From assembly GCA_018398765.1 (NCBI GenBank), contig JAHBMJ010000801.1, forward strand, positions 1-40,323: DNA of 40,323 nt, given 5' to 3'. The notes beneath the pieces are model-generated. The model saw nothing but the letters and a program-made list of their open reading frames with translations, was not told the origin of the DNA and ran no database searches. The position numbers were made by a program, and so were the translations under genes. Below, one piece after another: positions 23,701 to 35,701 of this stretch; positions within the stretch are counted from its first letter, which is position 1; each line of letters begins with the position of its first letter. Source of the stretch: Chromera velia (lineage: Eukaryota; Sar; Chromeraceae).

Positions 23701-24523
23701 TTTGCGTACACTTCTTCTGCGGATTTCGAGAAGTCCACGTCCACCGTTTTCACCAGGCCCTTCGTCAACCCCTTCAACTGCACGATCAAAGGAAGGAAGT
23801 GATCTGCTGAATAACAGTGTTAGTGATAGACTGAATGCACAACTTGCTGGCTGGTTGTAAGACGGAGATTGGGTGGGACTACAAAAGCAGATGAAAATTG
23901 TGGACGTCCAGGGAAGTGGTTCGCAGAAGTGGAGGACATGGATATGCAGGGCAATACGGGCCTTCTTTTCAGTCCCTTGAGTCTCCTGTTTACCCCCTTC
24001 AGTGTGCATCTGTTCTCTTCTTTGAAGATGCTCGTGCTCTTCGCTTCAGAGAGAAGACGGCACAGAAGCATGAAGATAAGTCAACTGAGAAGGGAAAGGA
24101 AAGGTGTGCAACTGCAGAATCATAGAGACGGAATGACTAGAGGCTTGTGCCGTCTCTTCGATGCTGTCTCCGTCTCCAGCGACCGAGCAAGCGAAAACCC
24201 GCACATATACGCCTGTACGCAAAGGACCAAGTGGTTCCAGTGCTAACCTCTTTTGCAGTCTCGTCCAGTCTCTGCTTATTTCTTGCCACCAGCAGAACAG
24301 ACATTTGCTTTTTCGCAAGACAGGCAGCGATCGCCTTTCCAATTCCGTCCGTGGCTCCAGTTACGACTGCCCACTCTCCAAGTTTCTTCAAATTCCTTTT
24401 CGGGGTGCTTGCAGCAACCAAACTTGAAAAAAAGGCGCTGAGCAACTTGATACCCAGCCAGACGGCACCAATGGCCGTGCACGCATACTTCGCATGGAGC
24501 AGAAGTACACTCAAGGCACTCAT
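20114..24523 (-). CDS. KCR: Very-long-chain 3-oxoacyl-CoA reductase (KCR / HSD17B12 family), eight exons
   Basis: This ER-membrane enzyme reduces 3-oxoacyl-CoA with NADPH in the second step of very-long-chain fatty-acid elongation. Exons (minus strand): 24523-24248, 23777-23673, 23372-23076, 22685-22603, 21961-21877, 21289-21249, 20846-20780, 20146-20114. All seven junctions have GT-AG ends and matching phases; the 987-nt CDS gives 328 residues (human HSD17B12 has 312, plant KCR1 about 318). Visible features: an N-terminal membrane helix (about 17-37), the cofactor loop TGATDGIG at 55-62, NNVG at 133-136, Ser 187/188, Tyr202 and Lys206 of the YxxxK motif, and the family signature QCQVPL after it. 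The chain ends KKGE, a dilysine KKXX retrieval signal, as expected for an ER protein. ATG at 24521-24523 is the first ATG in frame. Exons 6 and 8 are only 41 and 33 nt. Some HSD17B relatives act on steroids, but the C-terminal motifs favour elongation. Confidence 0.92.
20696..20744. repeat. (CA)n followed by (GA)n microsatellite in KCR intron 7
   Basis: A run of about 16 CA units passes directly into about 8 GA units on the plus strand. It lies about 35 nt inside the intron from the exon 7 donor and explains the cysteine/valine-rich frame seen on the minus strand. Confidence 0.95.
22948..23075 (-). repeat. Degenerate GTNN tetranucleotide tract starting at the KCR exon 3 donor
   Basis: Read on the minus strand from the 5' splice site at 23075, the intron begins GTCG GTCA GTTC. 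It continues for about 125 nt as mostly four-base words of the type GTCA, GTGA, GTCG, GTCC, GCCA and GACA, and ends in purer (GTGA)n and (GTCA)n runs near 22950-22980. The four-base register is largely kept from the donor onward. This looks like an ageing tetranucleotide expansion seeded at the donor. Confidence 0.7.
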
Positions 24524-25227
24524 CTTCTTCAAAGAGACAGCAGATGCTGAGACGGAAATACGGAAAGGCCCGAGTGCACAGAATCACGACAACTCATTCA
24601 AAAGCCAAGCAGCGCATCATTACGCAGCTGTGCAAGAACTGGAGGAAATGCGGCATGGGAAGACATACCGATTGGACTTCAAAGTTTGACGGGACTCATG
24701 GCTCATGCAGTTCTGCATGGAGACGGAGGAGAATCGGAGGAGATGGCCCCCCCCGATCATCGGGGCCCCCCGGCATGCGCAGCGCGTGTGTTAGCTCGGT
24801 CAAGCTCCCGATCGGCCATATGGCATGCAATGATTAGCGTCGATCAGCCTCCGCGTGCCAAAGAGTCCGTGGGCAGCTCAGGATTGCATTTTTGAAGGCC
24901 CAATGAAGGGCCCCAGTCAAAACTTTTTTTCATTTTTCACATCCACTTCAAGCACGTACGCGGCTATATATAGCTATATAGAGCTCGCGACTCGATCGAT
25001 CACTTAACCGAGATCGTCCGCGTGACAAGGCACTCACCATGCAAGAAGGGGTATCACGCGTCCTCAAATCGACCAGAAAAAACACGGTCAGTCACAAAAA
25101 GAATCCAGACAGAGTGGTATATAGCTCGATGAGAGGATCTGGAGAGGTCCTCTGGACTACATTACAGAAGTAACCGCACGAGTTCGCCTTGTCAAAGCAA
25201 GATGCACTCTTCTTTCGAGACCCGCGC
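24524..25227. promoter_or_regulatory. Divergent promoter region between KCR and the NEK-like gene
   Basis: KCR starts leftward at 24523 and the NEK-like gene rightward at 25228, so 704 bp must hold both promoters and 5' leaders. Seen here: a C-rich and GATC-containing GC patch at 24745-24775, TATA-like palindromes at 24963-24981 (GCTATATATAGC, 12 bp, self-complementary), and GATCGATC at about 24994-25001. The TATA-like site is about 250 bp upstream of the NEK ATG. No transcription start can be fixed by reading. The open frames in this stretch are not supported by splice partners. Confidence 0.55.
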
Positions 25228-26894
25228 ATGGACAATCCAGTGCATGAGTCCATTCGCATCGCTCGAACAACATTCCGGTCAGATGAACCGAAAATCTACT
25301 CGCTGACAGGTAGAGAATCGTTCTGCCTGCAGAGAGAGAGCACGCCAACATGCCTGGTGTCGGGCTGTTACTGCCCGACCTAGGTCCTCGCAACAGAGAG
25401 CTCGACTTCACACCGTGGGGGTCAGTCCGGTCCTGCGAACTTTGTGGGAAAGAAAGAGTATCTCTGGCTCTGTATCTCGTAAAACGTGGGTGATTGCATT
25501 GCTCATGTACGTTTGTCCATGCAGGTACGAACACGTGAAGCCTATTGGGGCGGGACAGTTTGGCCAGGCTCACTTGGTGACGAGCCTGGACTCTGGAGAG
25601 GGATGGATCGCGAAGGTGATCGACGTTGCTTCTTTGGACGAGCGGGATCGTCAAAAGGCTCTCCAGGAGGCACAATTCCTCAAACAGCTGTCCTCGCCCT
25701 TTGTGGTGAAAATCAGGGAGTCTTTTTTTATGCACACCAAGCTTGTAATCATTATGGAGTACTGTGAAGGGGGGGACCTTGCAGACTTTCTTGACAGGAG
25801 AAGAGAGTCTGGCGAGTTGTTGGCGGAATCTGACATTCTCAGGTAAGCAAACCAAAATTGACTGACCTTTTTTTCACGAGGGGGGAAATTCCCCGCGTGA
25901 TGTGAGTAAACTCCGCTTGACTGCACGTGCTTCATGCAACATCTTAACCTCCACGTTTCTCTCTTCAGAACAGACGGACAGAGCTCTCATGTTCTCAACG
26001 AGGGTTGTACAGGTGTCGATTCTTTTTATGCACGTACTGCCATGGGTGAATCTCTGCACGTATCCGGTGGAATGTGACTGTCCTTTCAGGTACTTTGGCC
26101 AACTTGTGGTAGGGTTGAACTACATCCATTCGCAAAAGATCATTCATAGGGACATCAAAACGTCCAACATTTTCCTGACCAATGGACGACTGAAGATTGG
26201 GGACTTTGGAATCGCAAAAGACCTCAGTGGCACCAAGGCGACACTCAACGCCACCAAGATGGTGGGCACACCGCAGTACTTCTCTCCTGAGATGTGCAAC
26301 TCCGAAGTTTGCACGTACAAAGCGGACGTGTGGGCCCTCGGCTGTGTGCTGTATGAGGTCAGTCACTCAATCTCATCTTGACAGTAGTTCTGATGCTCTC
26401 TCTCAATCTCTCAATGGCTGTGCTCTCTCTTCCAGTCTCTCGACCCTATTCTCCGTTCTCCTTTCTCACAAAATACTGTTTTTACTCACTTGCACATTCC
26501 TCACTCACCCGTTGCCCACTACGTTCCTGCAGTTGATCTCCCTCAAGCCTCCCTTCATGGGCAACTCCATGGCCGCGGTGTTTGTAAAGATCCTGTGGCA
26601 GAAAGTGGACCCCATCCCTCCCCACTACTCCGAATACGTTCGGGGACTTCTGCGGTCGGTCTGTGGGCTGCATGGCACTTTCTTTGCTTGCGTGTCGTCT
26701 CTCTCGCTCGGTCTTTTTCTTTTCTTTCTACTCAACGAGAGTTCACAGCAGAACGCCGACTTCCATGAGCTCGCTAACACATACGTGGCTGCATGCATAC
26801 ATACAACCACACAGACTTGAATGCAAACGATTCGGTTATCTGCCTCCTTTTCAATCACCAGCATGCCAATATCAACACCATATACTTCGTCTCC

Positions 26895-26930
<36 letters not shown>

Positions 26931-28587
26931 ATGACTGACTAATTGTGCCGTTCCGCGTCGAGAGAGGCCCTCAACACGAGTTCTTTCTCCTAAATTTCCC
27001 ACCTGTAAACCAGATTCCTCTTGCATGCATGCATGCTTGCAGCCGCATGCTAGCGAAGGACCCCACTCTGCGCATCGACCTCGTATCGATCCTCGATGAC
27101 CCCCCGTTCGACCCTTTTGTGCCAGAGGAGGCAAGGGGAGTTGTGCATGCCGCACCCACAGTGAAGCAGTCGGGAGGGAAGGAAACGAGCAACAGGAGAT
27201 CCTCGGAGGCATCGAATGCAGAGGCAGAGCTGCAGGGTCTCCTTCTCTGGAAACTCAAAACTCGGATGCAGGAAGCGGTATGTCTGCCTCTTCCGCTTCT
27301 TTCGCTGTTTCATTTTTTTCTCATTTGCTTGTTCTTCTCAACATAGACAGACAAGCAGACAGATGCCATATGTATCGAAAAGATCCTTTGACCAACCGAC
27401 ATCCAATCACGCTCCCTTTCAAGTCTTCTCCGAGACACTCAGTTGATCAGAAAGGTGCTGCGAGTGCCGCGCAAAATTGCCGATAGAGAGCTGTTGGAGC
27501 AACAAGTCTTTTACGACGCCTTCTCTCTCCAAAGTCCTGACCACATCAATTCATTCTTCAAATCATGTGCCACATGTAATCCGACACACGAATGTTCGAT
27601 CATGCTCACGATTGATTCGCTGTTTCCTTCTTCCCTTTAATGAACAGAAAGTGGAGCCCGCCGCTTTGTTCCTCTCCACACGGACCCAGAGCTTCCACCA
27701 CCTCCACCTAACGTCAGAAGACCTGGAGGACGCTGAAGGGGCAGGAGAGAGGGAGGGGGAGGGGGTCCGGTCTGATGATGAGAACCCTTCCCAGTCCACC
27801 AGAATTCCAGAAAGCAGTCGAGAAGTCTCTGTGAGTCCGTGCTCAATGGATCGAATGAAATCAGAAGGAACAGAGGAAGAGGGGGCTTCAAGCAGCAGCT
27901 CCTCTTCTTCTTCTTCCCCTGCAGCATCGGATCCCAAACCAGATCGATCGAATGCTCTCAGCCCTCCGAGGAGGTCCCAGACGACTGCGTGTAGCAAAAG
28001 CACAGCGAACCCTGGAAGCTCAACCGCCAGCGCTTGTGCGAAATTGACCTCCAACGGAAAGGACCCCCCAACCCTTTCTCTTCCTCAGATGACCTACATC
28101 CTCAACTGCAAACTTCCACAGCTGTACATGTCGGACCATGAGACCAAAATCATTCTCCGAAAAGTGCAGGTCAGTCACCCCTTATTATGCTGAGCTGAAC
28201 ATTCTCGTCTTTGAAAGGGAGGCAGGGAAAAGCAAGATATGAGAAATTCAATCCGTTTCAGAATGCATCTAGCATCGTCAAACGACAAGAAACAAAAACG
28301 AGAGCGCTTTGCGTAAGAACAACTCACTAGCTTTTGTATTTTGGATAAACGAGGTGAAGGCATCAGACATGGGCTACAGAAAGCATTCCCTTCTCTTTTC
28401 ACTTTGTTTTATTCATCACAGGTGTAAGAAGTTGAGCATTCGTATTCCAATGATTTCAACACACTAAGGCCTCAAGCTCCCCTCCTCCTTTCTCTCCCCA
28501 GTGATTCAACACACCGCTGTCCGCCCACGTTGAGTTTTTTTTCACTTTCTCAGTCTCTAACTTTCCTCTCCCTCCCTCCTACCCCTC

Positions 28588-28622
<35 letters not shown>

Positions 28623-31600
28623 TGCAGCATGTAGACCCTCATGATGGAGAGGCCCGTGTCTCCCTGTCTGACTTTACAAGAGCACTCGAGAACGCCCCTC
28701 AGGCACCCGAGGTAGGCCTGCCCGTCTTTCGTCAGCTTCGCTCTTCCGTCTGAATCATCATTCAACTGAACCGGGGCAGAAATCAGAAGGAAGAATGGAA
28801 AGCTGAGTGATCGCACGAGGGAAAAGCCACTGCCATACGCTGTCTTTCCTTCCGCTTGTATCTCAACAACGTTTTTTTTTTCTACGGCCATGCACCTCTT
28901 TGTATCTCATCTGGAGCTCTTCGAAGCGTCCTCTGTGAGTCATTTGTGTGGCCCTTCAGTGCCCTGTGTCGCTGTTTGTGTGTGAGGGATCTGGAAAAGA
29001 AAAGCAAGAGATGAGAATCGAAGGTCTCTGAAAACACGTAAAGACCGAACAAAAAAGAGAGTTTCCTTCAATCAATCTCTCTCAATACATCTGCATGTAG
29101 ATACACATACATGTGTGTCTGTGTGTCTGTGTGTGTGCTCGCACAGATGTTCTCTTCTCTGAGTGCGGAGAAGCTGTTTTCCCTGGCAGATGATCTTTTG
29201 GCTGCGTTTGAAAGAAGCGTGGAAATGCTGGAGAGTCAGGAATCTTCTCAGCATAGGGGGAGCGAAAGAGGGAGCAGCACCGCCTCAAAGGATGATCTCT
29301 CGTCCAAAACCCAAACAACGTGCAAGTGGGTGACCTTTAACGTTTTCCGCTCGACTCTGAATGATGGGATTCCTCAAGTGGATATGAGGGAGAGGTGGAG
29401 ATTCTCCGTGGTGGCGGACAAGGACTCCCATGGAGACGTTTTGTTTCCCTTCGTCGTCGCAAGCCTGAAGGAGAAGGCGAAGAGAAAGCAGATCAAAGAA
29501 AGAGAGGAACGTCTAGTGAAAGAGAGGAAAATCCAGGAAGAGGAAGAGAGAGTGAGAGCCATGGAGTGGGAGCAGGAGCAGGAGTCCCGACGACGATCAC
29601 AGCCAGAGGCCCGATCTGCACATGATCAATTTGGGAGGCCTCCGAGTCCGGTCAGTCAGTCAGTCAGTCAGTCAGTCAGAAATGGTTCTAGTCAGTCAAT
29701 GCACCCAAATAATCTGTTCGGTCACTCAAGCTATTAGTCAGGCAGGCAGGCAGTCAGCGAGGTGTTCACCAGTCCAAAGAGGTAGTGAGGTCGACAAAGC
29801 GAACCGACACGGTTTTTGTCTGGGTACACGAGATTCAAGAAGAATTGGGCCGAAGGAATGGTGAAGAACGGGATCAAATGCACATGCGGTGATGTATCGG
29901 TAAGCTAGGGGGAATCATGGTTGCTTGTGGCCGTTGTGAGATAAGAGTGGTAGTAATCGTTGATTTGCACTAGACGGCGACTCAAATCTTTTGTTTGAAA
30001 GTTTATTCAGCCGCAGTTGACTCCGGTTCTTTTGTTTGATCGCACTTCATTGTGATGTCTCTCTCTGCGAAAGGCACATTCTTTCCGTTTTTCTTCCACG
30101 ACAATTTTGAAAAAAAATGCAGAACCTGACACCGACACGACGAGGACACTCACGCGTGAGGTCTGCCCATCAATACGTTCGTCCCGCGAGTGGAGTGAGG
30201 AATGCAGAAAGTGCATTCTTCGCCTCTCTGGGCACTCCAGCACGAGGGATGTCACAGCAGCAGCAACAGCCTCTCGGACTGTCTCCTGGCGGTGTCATTT
30301 CCGTTTTCGCAATGACACCCTCGACATCTTCGAGTCGCGCGACCCCTTCGGTGGCCAATGGGGGGTTCCACATTGCCGCAGGGGGCATGGGGGAAGATCA
30401 CCAGTATGGAGAGGGCTCGGTGGTGTTTGACAATGATGCATCGTCTTTTCTTCATCAACCGATTCCAGAAAGCGGAATCTTTCTTCCTTTCTTTTCTTCT
30501 CAGCAGGCAATTCGAAACTCATCAGGGCAGAGGCAGGTAGAGGAAGCACAGGGGGGAAATTTTAGAAAGTGGGTGAGCCCCAGTTCTGTCCAGGGCTCAG
30601 TTCCATCCGCGTCTGCGGGGGGGGTTCCGACCAAGAGCTCCTTCTTCAGTCCGGATCCAGAGGACATGCGCATGTAAGTTTGGTCTCTCTTTCTCTCTTT
30701 CTGATCTCTCTGTGTCTGTGTCGCTCTCTTTCTCTCTCCTCCGTCTCCTCTCACTCTCCCTCCCTCTCCGCTGATCTCCTTCTCGTTTCTCCACGCGACA
30801 AAGGCGCAGTTCGCATAAAATGGAAACTTCCGGTAGAACTCAAAACAGATCCCTTGTTCCTTGTCACTTCTTCTTCCTGATCTTCCTGCATGTGCATCTG
30901 TCTCTCTGTCTGCAGAGTCGAGGAGCCTCTCGACTTCAATGCGACTTTGTTGGCATCCCTGCGCTTACAGGATCTCCTTGCTTCAGCAGCCCTCACTGCG
31001 AAGACCCTACCGCCTCCTTCAGTACCTGCCTCAGAGACTGCAACACCGATTTCCGGGACCACGGGGACCAAAAACGAAAGGTCCCCAGCCTGTTCCTCTC
31101 AACCTCTTCCAAGAGATAGCAGTGAGGGGGTTGGGGTTGCCGCCTTTCCTACCGGCAGTTCCACTTCGGCCGGGTCGGGTGCTTCACCGGAACCTGCTGG
31201 GAAGCTTTGCAAGCAACAAAGCTGCTTGAAACAACCGCGACCAGATGATGAGAAGAGTCCGTCTTCCGAAGATTCACCAAAAGCCAACGGGGTGAGTTGG
31301 GCCGAAGATGGCGACAACCTTTTGGGCAGAGTCTGTGACAAGGAGGAGGAGGAGGAGCAGTGGGGGGAGATGGAAGAAGGGAAGGACAGAGGGAACGGGG
31401 AGGAAGTCCCAGAAGTGAAAGATACCTTAATTCAAAAACCAGCCGCTTGTCCGCGTGCAACTGGTTTGAAGCCTTTGAGAATTCGAAGCGGGGCGGGAAC
31501 AGGGGTGGGGGGGGATGGGAGTAGCTCTGTCGGACATGCAGTACAGAAGTCGCTGTCTGTGTGGTGGCACGAAAACTCCTTAAGAGAACTGCCACACCAG

Positions 31601-31749
31601 GAACTTTTCGAAATGCTGGAAGAACAGACGGAAGTACTCGGACTTTCAATGCAGGTCTGTCTGTCTGTCTGTCTGTCTGTCTTTCTGTTTGTTTGTCTGT
31701 CTGTCTGTCTGTCTGTTTGTTTGTCTGTCTGTCTGTCTGTCTGTTTGTT

Positions 31750-31796
<47 letters not shown>

Positions 31797-32478
31797 TTGT
31801 TTGTCTGTCTGTCTGTCTTTCTGTTTGTTTGTTTGTTTGTCTGTCTGTCTTTCTGTTTGTTTGTCTGTCTGTCTGTCTTTCTGTTTGTTTGTTTGTTTGT
31901 TTGTCTGTCTGTCTGTCTGTCTTTCTGTTTGTTTGTCTGTCTGTCTTTCTGTTTGTTTGTTTGTTTGTTTGTTTGTCTGTCTTTCTGTTTGTTTGTCTGT
32001 CTGTCTGTCTTTCTGTTTGTTTGTCTGTCTGTCTTTCTGTTTGTTTGTCTGTCTGTCTTTCTGTTTGTTTGTCTCTCTGTCTTTCTGTTTGTTTGTTTGT
32101 TTGTCTGTCTGTCTGTCTTTCTGTTTGTTTGTCTGTCTGTCTTTCTGTTTGTTTGTTTGTTTGTTTGTCTGTCTGTCTTTCTGTCTGTCTTTCTGTTTGT
32201 TTGTCTGTCTGTCTTTCTGTTTGTTTGTTTGTTTGTTTGTCTGTCTGTCTGTCTGTCTGTCTTTCTGTTTGTTTGTCTGTCTGTCTTTCTGTTTGTTTGT
32301 CTGTCTGTCTTTCTGTTTGTTTGTTTGTCTGTCTGTCTGTCTGTCTTTCTGTTTGTTTGTCTGTCTGTCTTTTTTGTTTGTTTGTCTGTCTGTCTTTCTG
32401 TTTGTTTGTCTGTCTGTCTTTCTGTTTGTTTGTCTGTCTGTCTTTCTGTTTGTTTGTCTGTCTGTCTTTCTGTTTGTT

Positions 32479-32511
<33 letters not shown>

Positions 32512-32566
32512 TTCTGTTTGTTTGTCTGTCTGTCTTTCTGTTTGTTTGTCTGTCTATCTTTCTGTT

Positions 32567-32599
<33 letters not shown>

Positions 32600-32890
32600 T
32601 TCTGTTTGTTTGTTTGTCTGTCTGTCTGTCTGTCTGTCTTTCTGTTTGTTTGTCTGTCTGTCTTTCTGTTTGTTTGTCTGTCTGTCTTTCTGTTTGTTTG
32701 TCTGTCTGTCTGTCTGTCTGTCTTTCTGTTTGTTTGTCTGTCTGTCTGTCTTTCTGTTTGTTTGTCTGTCTGTCTTTCTGTTTGTTTGTCTGTCTGTCTG
32801 TCTTTCTGTTTGTTTGTTTGTTTGTTTTTCTGTCTGTCTGTCTGTCTTTCTGTTTGTTTGTCTGTCTGTCTTTCTGCTTGTTTGTTTGTT

Positions 32891-32923
<33 letters not shown>

Positions 32924-33438
32924 TTCTGTTTGTTTGTCTGTCTGTCTTTCTGTTTGTTTGTCTGTCTGTCTTTCTGTTTGTTTGTTTGTCTGTCTTTCTG
33001 TTTGTTTGTTTGTTTGTCTGTCTGTCTGTCTGTCTGTCTTTCTGTTTGTTTGTCTGTCTGTCTTTCTGTTTGTTTGTTTGTTTGTCTGTCTGTCTGTCTG
33101 TCTGTCTTTCTGTTTGTTTGTCTGTCTGTCTTTCTGTTTGTTTGTTTGTCTGTCTGTCTTTCTGTTTGTTTGTCTGTCTGTCTTTCTGTTTGTTTGTCTG
33201 TCTATCTTTCTGTTTGTTTGTCTGTCTGTCTTTCTGTTTGTTTGTTTGTTTGTCTGTCTGTCTGTCTGTCGTTCTGTTTGTTTGTCTGTCTGTCTTTCTG
33301 TTTGTTTGTTTGTTTGTTTGTCTGTCTGTCTTTCTGTTTGTTTGTCTGTCTGTCTGTCTTTCTGTTTGTTTGTTTGTTTGTTTGTCTGTCTGTCTGTCTG
33401 TCTTTCTGTTTGTTTGTCTGTCTGTCTTTCTGTTTGTT

Positions 33439-33471
<33 letters not shown>

Positions 33472-35662
33472 TTCTGTTTGTTTGTCTGTCTGTCTTGCTT
33501 TATTTGGTTTGCAAAGGAAAAAGAAAGAAAACAAAAAGTCATTCAGTCTGTCTGTCTGTCTGTCTGTCTGCCTTTTTGTCTTTTTATCTGTTTGTCTTTC
33601 TTTCTGGCTGTCGGTCCGTCTATGTGTTTTTCTGTCTTGCTGTCCGTCTGTTTGGCCTCTCATGGATTCGGGCGCTTCTTGTCTTTCCTTGAGTTTGATC
33701 GATCAGCTAGGGTTCTATCGCTTGTCTACGAAATGCAGTGTGTTGTTTTCCTCCCTTCATTTGGTTGAATTGCGTTGAACGGATCTTCGTTCTGACTGTC
33801 TTTGTATCTGCAGGAGTTGCAAGCGGTCTGGCAATTAGTTCTAGGGAATTTGGAAGGGGACCGCCGAGACTCTAGCACAAAGGGGGGGGAGGAAGGGGGG
33901 GGTAAGGGGGGGTTCCTGCGAAGTGTAGTTGCAAGAGAGATCGCCCGAGACGGGTGCAACCGCGCAGGGCCGGGAGGTTCTCTTTCTCTGGAGATCTTTT
34001 TCTATACTTTGGTATCCATCTTAGAATCACAACACGACAGGGTGAAGGAACTAGTTCTTTTCGCTCAGAACGCTGTAAGTTTCTGGAATTCAGAAAGGAG
34101 ATTATTCTTTTGGCGCCTGGCTGGGGTGAAGGCGGCAACGGGATTGACCCCTCTACGTGAGGAAAGTGTAGAAAGCGAGGAGTCGGGGAAGGGCAAGGAT
34201 GAAGTCACAGAGGGGGTCGAGGAGACAGCGAGTGTTCAGAAAGTGCTCATCTGCCTCTCGTATATGTTGCCTAAAGTGGAGACGGCAAAGCTGCGGTCGT
34301 TGATCGCATTCGCAGACAAAACAGTGACTGGTCGGTTGGTCGGTCGAGCAGACAATCCATCTGTGAATCAAAAAACTCTTTTTCTGTACAATACAAAATA
34401 AACAAAACAGTCAGAAGGGTTAAATTCCCGAATAGATTTAACCGTTGGGATCTACAAAGAAATTGCACTCTTTTCTAGCTTGTCAGCATGGCTCTCTCCC
34501 TGTACTCATCCGACTCAATGCTGTCACATTGTGAGTGGGACAAGGGTCGCCTCCCAGGGGGAATAAGAGGCTGTTTGGCTTTTCTGTGTCGTCATGTCAC
34601 CTTGTCATGGGACCTCTCATATTCTGTGTCTCACTATGTGTATGCGCATCCGTGCCGTCACTTGTGCTTCTACTTGATTGTGCAGGAGAGGTGTTGGTGA
34701 AGACGTTGATCTCTAACGTGTCCGAAAAAACAAGTCAGTCAGTCAGTCAGACAAGGAGCATGATACTCTGCATGATTCTCGCCAAAGAGCATTTCCAAGA
34801 GAGAAAGGAAATCATTCATTACAAGCCGACCTCTAGTTTCCGACTCTGTCGCATCCACTCTCCTTGACTCACTGCTCCGAATAAGGCTGAAAGCTGGATG
34901 ACTTAGGGGACCTCATTGTGGATTTGAGTCGCCAGATTTGGCGTTGTGTTACTCAAACTAACTCCGATTTTTCAAATCGATTCATTTGCCCCCCCTTCTC
35001 TTCGCTGATGCAGGCACAGTAGACACTTCTGATCCCTCACAGTCGACCTACTCCAAATTCCCTCCGTCCTCACAAGACGAAGACGTCTTCGGGGCTCCGT
35101 CTCCGATTGCATCGCCTGTAGGGCAACTGCTCGACCACAAAGACATGGTGGCTCGGATGAGTTTCGAAGCCAGCACGCAGACTCTCTCTCGAGATCCCTC
35201 GATGATGTCCTCTAGTCCCGAGCTGTCAATGCGAAAAGCAGCCAGTCGGGACCGCCTGGCATCTCTGGGTGATGAGGTGCAGCACTTGTCCATGAAGGAC
35301 GTCGACTCTCTCTGGGGTGGGAAGTCTGAGTTCCCCTGTGTGATCGATGCAGTACACTTCCTCCACTCCATGATGGCAGCCCCCGGTCCCCTCAGTCAAG
35401 AAGCAAGTCAGTCCAGTTGCACAGAGAGAGGGACGTGGCACTAAATTCATGTTTTGGAACGTCGGTCGGTGATAAGTGAACCCCTTCTTGAGCCTTCATC
35501 AACGCGACCTTCACACGGTGGCGTGCAAGGATCCCGATACACAAGATAGATGCATGAGAGGATTTTGCAACCTTAGTCGAGATGCGCAGCATGCGACTGT
35601 CTGTGTACCATTGTGTGGCTACGTACGTGCATGTGTGTGTGCGCTTGTGTGTGTGTGTGTGT

Positions 35663-35701
<39 letters not shown>

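Noticed and set aside
25157-25855. 232-codon minus-strand open frame opposite the kinase exon 2
   Set aside because: It is antisense to conserved kinase motifs and has no domain of its own.
31149-33542. Long minus-strand open frame of Thr-Asp-Arg-Gln/Asn-Lys-Gln repeats and three plus-strand CLSV frames
   Set aside because: They are translations of the TCTG/TTTG array, which lacks stops by composition. The flanking exons splice across it in phase.
34075-34094. GTAAGT donor with an AG 20 nt later inside exon 11
   Set aside because: The intron would be too short. The frame continues unchanged into coding-like sequence and then joins exon 12 in phase from the donor at 34331.
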